The notes under the pieces were generated by a model. It was given only the letters and a program-made list of their open reading frames with translations, did no database searches and was not told the DNA's origin. Shown here piece by piece: positions 58,728 through 64,000 of a stretch of 64,000 bases of DNA; within the stretch, counting starts at the first letter, position 1, and each line of letters starts with the position of its first letter. The translations under genes and the position numbers were made by a program. Source of the DNA: Subtercola vilae (lineage in GTDB: Bacteria; Actinomycetota; Actinomycetes; Actinomycetales; Microbacteriaceae); contig NZ_QYRT01000004.1 in assembly GCF_004923255.1 (NCBI RefSeq), positions 62,001-126,000 of the forward strand, read 5' to 3'.

Positions 58728-60705
58728 TCTCGCGCTGTCACCCGAGACCGACTTCGACGGCGTTCCCGACGGCACACCCGACCGCTCCACCCGAGGCGGC
58801 CCTGTGGCGCCGAGCCATTCGCGCCTTCGCCCGCTCGGCCCCGACGAAATCGCCATCGACGGCGGCTTCTGGGGTGAACGCCAGAGCCTGAACGCCGACG
58901 TCATTCTGGCGCACTGCGAGACCTGGATGGAACGCATCGGCTGGATCTCGAACTTCGACAAAGTGGCCGACGGCATCATCGGCGGCAACCACGCAGGCAT
59001 CGAGTTCGTCGACTCCGAGATCTACAAGCTGCTCGAGGCGATGGCCTGGGAGCTCGCCCGTCGGGCCGACGCCAGTCTCGAGGCCCGCTACCGGGCGCTC
59101 GTGGCGCGGGTCGCGGCGGCGCAAGACGACGACGGATACCTCAACACGAGCTTCGGTCACCCGGGTCAACCCCTCCGCTACTCGAACCTCGAGTGGGGGC
59201 ACGAGTTGTACTGCGCCGGGCACCTCCTTCAAGCGGCGGTGGCCAGAATCCGAGGCGGGTACCCCAACGATGAGATCGTGCGGGTCGCCAGAAGGGCTGC
59301 CGACCACGTCTACCGCGAGTTCGGCCCCGACGGGCGCATTGCTCTCTGCGGGCATCCGGAGATCGAGGTAGCCCTCGCCGAGTTCTCACGGGCCACGGGC
59401 GAGGCACGCTACCTCGACATGGCGCAGTTGTTCGTCGAACGACGCGGCAACGGGATGCTCGCGACCACCATTCTCTTCGGCCACGAGTATTTTCAAGACG
59501 ACATGCCCGTGCGCGACGCTACTGTACTGCGCGGGCACGCCGTTCGGGCGTTGTACCTCGCCAGCGGGGCTCTCGACGTAGCCACAGAGACGCACGACCG
59601 CCAGCTCGCCGATGCCATTGCGCTGCAGTGGAAGAACACCGTCTCGCGCCGCACCTACATCACGGGCGGAATGGGGTCGCACCACCAAGACGAGGCTTTC
59701 GGCGACGACTACGAGTTGCCGGCCGACCGGGCGTACTCGGAGACGTGCGCCGGAATCGGCTCTGTGATGCTCAGTTGGCGATTGCTGCTCGAGACCGGCG
59801 AGAGCGCCTATGCCGACCTCATCGAGCGCACACTGCTGAACAACATCCTCGCGTCGCCACGGGAAGACGGCCGGGCGTTCTACTACACCAACACGCTGCA
59901 ACAGCGAACCGAAGGCACTGAGCCGAGTGAAGAAGCGCTCAGCGAGCGCGCCGAGGCCAGTCTGCGCGCTCCGTGGTTCGAGGTCTCGTGCTGCCCGACC
60001 AACGTGGCCCGCACGTTGGCAAGCGTGGGGTTGTACTTCGCCACAGCCGACGACCACGGCGTTCAGCTGCACCAGTTCGGCGACTACTCGGTGAAGACGA
60101 CGCTGCCCGACGGGCGCGTCGTGGCGTTGCACGTCGAATCGGGGTACCCGTTCGACGGAGCCGTGCGGGTCACCGTGCAGAGCGATGTCGACGCGACGGT
60201 CACACTGCGCATACCGCGTTGGGCTCGGGGGGCGGCGACCGCCAGCATCGGGGGTGTGCACCTCGCTGCCGATGGTACCGAACTGATCGTGGCACGCCAG
60301 TTCACGGCGGGCGACTGCATCGAACTCCGCTTGCCGATGCAGCCTCGCATCGTGCACCCGCATCCCAGAATCGATGCCGCTCGCGGTACCGTCGCGGTCG
60401 AGCGCGGCCCGCTCGTGCTCGTACTGGAGTCACCCGACCTGCCCGCCGGGTTCAGCACAGAGACGGTCGAGATCGACCCCGATGTTCCGCTCGTACTGAC
60501 GGCAAACGGCGCACAAGCCGCGATACGCCTCCGCGTAGACCACAGCGATGCTCTGTGGCCGTACGCTCAGTCCACGAGGCGTCAGACCGATCGCGACTCA
60601 TCCCGACTCGCCAGCGCCGAGCTGACGCCATACTTCGCCTGGGCGAACCGAGGGCCGTCGACAATGCGCGTCTGGCTGCCTCTTGCGCCCGCGTCTGGCA
60701 GGTAG
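58717..60705 (+). CDS. GH127 family beta-L-arabinofuranosidase
   Basis: This 662-residue enzyme matches DUF1680/GH127. The zinc and catalytic residues of the family align: Glu342 and Cys344 in YSETCAGIG, and Cys425-Cys426 in SCCPTN, where the last Cys is the catalytic nucleophile. It removes beta-L-arabinofuranose from short arabino-oligosaccharides in the cytoplasm. The TTG start overlaps the GH31 stop by 11 bases; a GTG at 58804 is an alternative. It is the last gene of the LacI-controlled operon. Confidence 0.9.
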   Translation: MPHDLALSPETDFDGVPDGTPDRSTRGGPVAPSHSRLRPLGPDEIAIDGGFWGERQSLNADVILAHCETWMERIGWISNFDKVADGIIGGNHAGIEFVDSEIYKLLEAMAWELARRADASLEARYRALVARVAAAQDDDGYLNTSFGHPGQPLRYSNLEWGHELYCAGHLLQAAVARIRGGYPNDEIVRVARRAADHVYREFGPDGRIALCGHPEIEVALAEFSRATGEARYLDMAQLFVERRGNGMLATTILFGHEYFQDDMPVRDATVLRGHAVRALYLASGALDVATETHDRQLADAIALQWKNTVSRRTYITGGMGSHHQDEAFGDDYELPADRAYSETCAGIGSVMLSWRLLLETGESAYADLIERTLLNNILASPREDGRAFYYTNTLQQRTEGTEPSEEALSERAEASLRAPWFEVSCCPTNVARTLASVGLYFATADDHGVQLHQFGDYSVKTTLPDGRVVALHVESGYPFDGAVRVTVQSDVDATVTLRIPRWARGAATASIGGVHLAADGTELIVARQFTAGDCIELRLPMQPRIVHPHPRIDAARGTVAVERGPLVLVLESPDLPAGFSTETVEIDPDVPLVLTANGAQAAIRLRVDHSDALWPYAQSTRRQTDRDSSRLASAELTPYFAWANRGPSTMRVWLPLAPASGR

Positions 60706-60755
60706 TCTGCCGTTCGCCGGTCTGGCTACAGCCGGGAGAATCTAGTCTGTGTCTT

Positions 60756-61523
60756 GTGAGTATTTCGAAAGAACAGCGCCATCAGGCAATATTGGAGATC
60801 CTTCAGGGGTCAGGCTCCTCGAGCGTCACTGAGCTCGGTGCGAGCCTCGGGGTCGCCGAGATGACGATTCGTCGTGATCTTGAAACGCTCGAGGGCAGAG
60901 GTGTCCTCCGGCGTTTCCATGGCGGGGCCAAGCTTTCGGCGGGAAGCAGTTACGAACCCCCTTTCGGGGTGCGTGAGCACACGAACGTCGCGCACAAACG
61001 CGCCATCGCAGAAGCGGTCGCCGAAACCATCGACGACGGCGAAACCATTCTTCTCGACGGCGGGAGTACCGGAATCGCGATAGCCGAAGCACTCGGCGAC
61101 CGAGCGATCACCATCTGCCCCCTGTCGCTGCGCGTGGCATGGGCTCTGAATCGCTCGACCAGCGTGACACTGATGCTCCCGCCGGGCCGCATCAGGGCAG
61201 GCGAGCTCAGCATCAGCGGTCCAGACACCATCGACTACCTCAAACGACACCACTTCGACCGCTACCTCCTCACGGCGAGCGCCTTCTCGCCGCTTCAAGG
61301 ATTCACGGAATGGAACACCGACGACGCCGGCATCAAGCGAGCTGCGCTCGAGAGCGCCGGGGAGGTCATTGCGTGCGTCGACTCGAGCAAGTTCGGCCGG
61401 GTGGGTTTTGTGGAGATCTGCAGAATCGACACCCCCGACCTGATCATCGTCGACGGGGGCCTCGACGAGCGTTCCCTCGACGCACTCACCGTTTCGTCGC
61501 GACGCGTGCAGCTCACCGGTTGA
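60756..61523 (+). CDS. DeoR family transcriptional regulator
   Basis: This 255-residue regulator has the DeoR helix-turn-helix (EQRHQAILEILQGSGSSSVTELGASLGVAEMTIRRDLETLEGRGVLRRFHGGA) and a C-terminal phosphosugar-sensing domain (ILLDGGSTGIAIAEAL, then SSKFGRVG and IIVDGG). The frame is open far upstream through GH127, but GTG 60756 gives the family start. It precedes the APC permease gene by 104 bases containing an inverted repeat. DeoR proteins usually sense sugar phosphates, so a sugar- or polyol-derived signal is likely. Confidence 0.9.
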   Translation: MSISKEQRHQAILEILQGSGSSSVTELGASLGVAEMTIRRDLETLEGRGVLRRFHGGAKLSAGSSYEPPFGVREHTNVAHKRAIAEAVAETIDDGETILLDGGSTGIAIAEALGDRAITICPLSLRVAWALNRSTSVTLMLPPGRIRAGELSISGPDTIDYLKRHHFDRYLLTASAFSPLQGFTEWNTDDAGIKRAALESAGEVIACVDSSKFGRVGFVEICRIDTPDLIIVDGGLDERSLDALTVSSRRVQLTG

Positions 61524-61544
61524 CGAAAATCTTCTTCGGTTTAT

Positions 61545-61564
61545 ATGAACACTGATATGTTCAT
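61545..61564. promoter_or_regulatory. DeoR-type inverted repeat upstream of the APC permease gene
   Basis: ATGAACA (61545-61551) and TGTTCAT (61558-61564) form a perfect 7-bp inverted repeat with 6 bases between. It lies 63 bases upstream of the permease ATG and 22 bases after the DeoR stop. The TGTTCA core fits DeoR-family operators. Confidence 0.6.
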
Positions 61565-61627
61565 TCGCACTATTTATGTGTTACTTTGGTTCCGCTGGCA
61601 ACGATGCCCCAACGACCGGAGAAGCGC

Positions 61628-63070
61628 ATGACGTCTGAAAAAACGTACCCTGGCGTGTCGACAGACACCCTCAGCACAACTTTGAGCACCGGCACCATCG
61701 GCTTGGGCGGGGCGCTCATGCAAGCGATCGCCCAGATCTCACCCACGCTCGGAATCTTCTACACGATCGCGTTCACCACGACCCAGGCGGGTAAAACCGC
61801 GCCGCTGACCTACCTGGCTGCGTTTCTCATCTGCCTCACCCTCGCAGCACCCCTGGTCGGGCTGGCCCGCCATCTTCCCTCTGCCGGAGGCTTCTACACG
61901 TACGTGTCAGCGGGCATCGGCCCCAAAGCCGGGTTCATGACCGGCTGGTTGTACGGCATCTCGGTCTCGGTCGTGCCGGCCGCTCTCGCCGCCTTCACCG
62001 GAGCGGTTCTGCAAGACGAGCTCTCCGCCAAATATGGCATCGGTATTCCGTGGTGGGTCTACTCCAGCATCATTCTGCTCATCTGCTTCGCCTGCGCCTA
62101 TCGAGGTATCGCCATCTCTGTGCGATTCCTCGTCGTCATGACCTGCTTCGAGATGATCGTCGGATTGGGGCTCGCACTCACCGGAATCTTCAACCCCGGC
62201 CCTGGCGGCGTGAATGTATCAGGATTCAATCCCGCCAACATCACCAACTCCAGCGGATTCTTTCTCGCGGTCGTGCTCTCCATCTTCGCCTTCACCGGGT
62301 TCGAGAGTGCCGCCGCCGTGGGCGAGGAATCACGCGACCCCAAGCGCATCATCCCGAAGGCCATCATCGGTTCCCTCGTGTTGATCGGCATCTTCTACGT
62401 CGTCACCGCCTGGGGCCTGCAGATCGGGTGGGGAACGGACGATCTCGACTCCCTCGCGAACTCGCCGACGGCGCCAGCGTTCGTTCTCTCCGACCGGCTG
62501 TGGAACGGGGCATCCATCATTGTTCTGATTGCACTGGTCAACTCTGGGCTCGGTGTCTGCATCGCCTGCACCACGAGCGCCACCCGCACCCTCTATGGCA
62601 TCGCCCGCACCGACGCACTCCCTGGGTTTCTCACCAAGACGCACCCCGTGCACCGCACGCCCGTCGCCGCCGTACTCGCCCAGTCTGCCCTCGCACTCAT
62701 CGTCTGCATCGGACTCGGGCTGCTACTCGGCCCATACAACCTGTTCAACACGCTCGGAACAACCGGCACCTTCATCTACATCCCCATCTTCATCATGATG
62801 AACATCGCCGCGTTCCGCTTCTTCCGCACCCGGGTGAGAGCGGAATTCAGCATCTGGGCCCACGTCGTCGCACCGATCATCTCGACGGCCGCGCTGATCG
62901 TCATCGGCTACAACAGCATCGTGCCGCTGCCCGATTACCCCGTTCTCCTCGCACCCTTCATCGCAGGGCTCTACGTGCTCGTCGGCCTGATCATCCTCTT
63001 CGGCCGCAACCTCCGACCAGGCAAGCGGGAGTGGATGAAGCACGCCGGGGAACTCCCCGACATCAGTTGA
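61628..63070 (+). CDS. APC superfamily amino acid/polyamine permease
   Basis: This 480-residue transporter has about 12 helices and APC marks: the GGALMQAIAQISPTLG helix 1 region, GLARHLPSAGGFYTYVS after helix 2, FAFTGFESAAAVGEESRDPKRIIPKAI in helix 6 and its loop. It probably imports an amino acid, amine or related compound. The ATG at 61628 has GGAG upstream. It is followed within 2 bases by a GMC oxidoreductase gene, so the cargo may be an alcohol-bearing substrate such as choline or an amino alcohol; that is inference. Confidence 0.9.
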   Translation: MTSEKTYPGVSTDTLSTTLSTGTIGLGGALMQAIAQISPTLGIFYTIAFTTTQAGKTAPLTYLAAFLICLTLAAPLVGLARHLPSAGGFYTYVSAGIGPKAGFMTGWLYGISVSVVPAALAAFTGAVLQDELSAKYGIGIPWWVYSSIILLICFACAYRGIAISVRFLVVMTCFEMIVGLGLALTGIFNPGPGGVNVSGFNPANITNSSGFFLAVVLSIFAFTGFESAAAVGEESRDPKRIIPKAIIGSLVLIGIFYVVTAWGLQIGWGTDDLDSLANSPTAPAFVLSDRLWNGASIIVLIALVNSGLGVCIACTTSATRTLYGIARTDALPGFLTKTHPVHRTPVAAVLAQSALALIVCIGLGLLLGPYNLFNTLGTTGTFIYIPIFIMMNIAAFRFFRTRVRAEFSIWAHVVAPIISTAALIVIGYNSIVPLPDYPVLLAPFIAGLYVLVGLIILFGRNLRPGKREWMKHAGELPDIS

Positions 63071-63071
63071 C

Positions 63072-64000
63072 ATGCCCTTCCGTCGACACGCGGCGGCCAC
63101 AGCAGGCGCCCCTCCGGCAGACATTGTGAAAACCATCCACACACCCAGATTGGCGAAGACCGCGACCTCACCCATACCCCACCCCAGACCGTCTCTACCC
63201 GACCGGGTCGATACCCTTGTCATCGGCGGCGGCACGGGCGGGGCCGCCCTCGTGGGCCTGCTCGCCGCACACAGCGATGAGAGCATCCTTCTGCTCGAGG
63301 CGGGGCCAGACTATGGAGCCGCTGCAGACGCAGGATGGCCCGCTGACGTTCTCGATGCCCGGGCGATCCCCTTGTCTCACGACTACGACCTCACCACAAC
63401 CTCCTCAGCCGGAGACACCACACTCGATCTACCCCGCGCACGCGTGCTCGGAGGCTGCTCCTCCCACAACGGGTGCACGGCCTCCATCGGCGCCGCAGAA
63501 GACTACGACGACTGGGCTCGCCGCGGAAACCCCGGCTGGGAAGCAGAACAGGTACTGCCGCTACTCGAATGGGCTCGAGCGCGTTTTCGCGTGCGCCGGT
63601 ACACCATGACCGAACTCACCGAACCACAACGCGCCTTCGTCGACGCCGGAATCGCCGGCGGCCTGCCCTTCGCAGACGACCTCGACGACATCGGGGCTGC
63701 AGAGGGAATCGGCCCCATGCCGGTCAACATCGTCGACGGCGTCAGGTGGAACTCGGCCTTCGCCTTTCTCGACGCCGTTCGCGAACGCCCCAACCTGACC
63801 ATCGCTGGGAACACCGCTGCGGAACGTATCGATGTTTGCGACGGCGTCGCCGTCGGGGCGTGGGTGAGAACACCAGACGGTGAAACGCATCACATCACTG
63901 CCAACCGTGTCGTGATAGCCGCTGGCGCCTACCACTCGCCGGCGCTTCTCCTCCGATCTGGAATCGGGCCCGCCGGGGAGCTCGCCGAGCTGGGAATCGA
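63072..64000 (+). CDS. GMC family oxidoreductase (3' truncated by window)
   Basis: An open frame of 309 codons runs from the ATG at 63072 to the end of the window with no stop. After about 45 polar residues it has an FAD motif (DTLVIGGGTGGAALVGLLAA, then LLLEAGPDYG), the GMC signature region RARVLGGCSSHNGCTASIG, and later VVIAAGAYHSPALLLRSGIGPAG, the second GMC signature. GMC enzymes oxidise alcohols such as choline or sugars, using FAD. The gene lies 1 base after the APC permease stop. A GTG at 63126 is an alternative start. The C-terminal substrate domain is outside the window. Confidence 0.88.
   Translation, partial: MPFRRHAAATAGAPPADIVKTIHTPRLAKTATSPIPHPRPSLPDRVDTLVIGGGTGGAALVGLLAAHSDESILLLEAGPDYGAAADAGWPADVLDARAIPLSHDYDLTTTSSAGDTTLDLPRARVLGGCSSHNGCTASIGAAEDYDDWARRGNPGWEAEQVLPLLEWARARFRVRRYTMTELTEPQRAFVDAGIAGGLPFADDLDDIGAAEGIGPMPVNIVDGVRWNSAFAFLDAVRERPNLTIAGNTAAERIDVCDGVAVGAWVRTPDGETHHITANRVVIAAGAYHSPALLLRSGIGPAGELAELGI

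Noticed and set aside
1-64000. CRISPR arrays, tRNA or rRNA genes, insertion sequences, integrases or phage genes
   Set aside because: I found no regularly spaced long repeats, no cloverleaf-like sequences, and no transposase or integrase motifs on either strand.

Overview
The window is high-GC DNA with dense genes, frequent 4-bp ATGA/GTGA overlaps, GTG and TTG starts, many LacI-family regulators and solute-binding lipoproteins. With the DUF6458, DUF1772 and DUF1622 families, a LAxTG sortase substrate and an NnaR-like regulator, this points to an actinobacterium, probably Microbacteriaceae; the family-level call is inference. The window cuts a secreted glycosidase at the left edge and a GMC oxidoreductase at the right edge. 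I found no rRNA, tRNA, insertion sequence, phage gene or CRISPR array, and no gene-free stretch longer than 300 bases.

Layout. (1) 1-6400: the end of a secreted sialidase-fold/CBM protein, a strong bidirectional terminator, a NitT/TauT-type ABC importer, and divergent from it a CitA/CitB-type two-component system with 20-bp-phased TGCGCA repeats between them. (2) 6400-15000: two eukaryote-like Ser/Thr kinases (one with a GAF domain, one membrane-anchored), a DUF6458 protein, two MarR regulators, a GIY-YIG-like protein, an NAD-dependent epimerase, ArfB, TenA, and an ArsR regulator divergent from a PRISE-like reductase. (3) 15000-25100: a fructan-use locus with two LacI regulators, a TAT-exported levan fructotransferase-like GH32 enzyme, a CUT1 sugar importer and two cytoplasmic GH32 enzymes. 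(4) 25100-35500: a TetR-controlled pair of small membrane proteins with a 21-codon leader, an OmpR-type two-component system, a DUF2079 membrane protein, a large wall-anchored GH78-like enzyme, an SRPBCC protein and a DUF1622 protein. (5) 35500-47100: nitrate/nitrite assimilation in two divergent operons, nirB-cobA-nnaR leftward and nirD::sirB fusion-narK-nasA-nasB rightward. (6) 47100-52300: a PiT phosphate transporter behind a Pho-box-like repeat, a GntR/MFS pair and a YtrA-type GntR/membrane protein pair. (7) 52300-61500: a LacI-controlled ABC importer with GH31 and GH127 enzymes for hemicellulose oligosaccharides. (8) 60750-64000: DeoR regulator, APC permease and GMC oxidoreductase.

How it fits together. 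The organism looks like a plant- or soil-associated polysaccharide user. It keeps three carbohydrate modules, each with its own LacI-type operator (cores AATACGTATT, TTAACCGCTTGA and CGAAAGTACTTTCG). The nitrogen module brings nitrate in, reduces it to nitrite and then ammonium, and encodes most of the siroheme pathway beside the siroheme enzyme. The most unusual single gene is the NirD-SirB fusion. The most complete regulatory picture is the fructan promoter, where a -35/-10 pair is bracketed by two inverted LacI-type operators.
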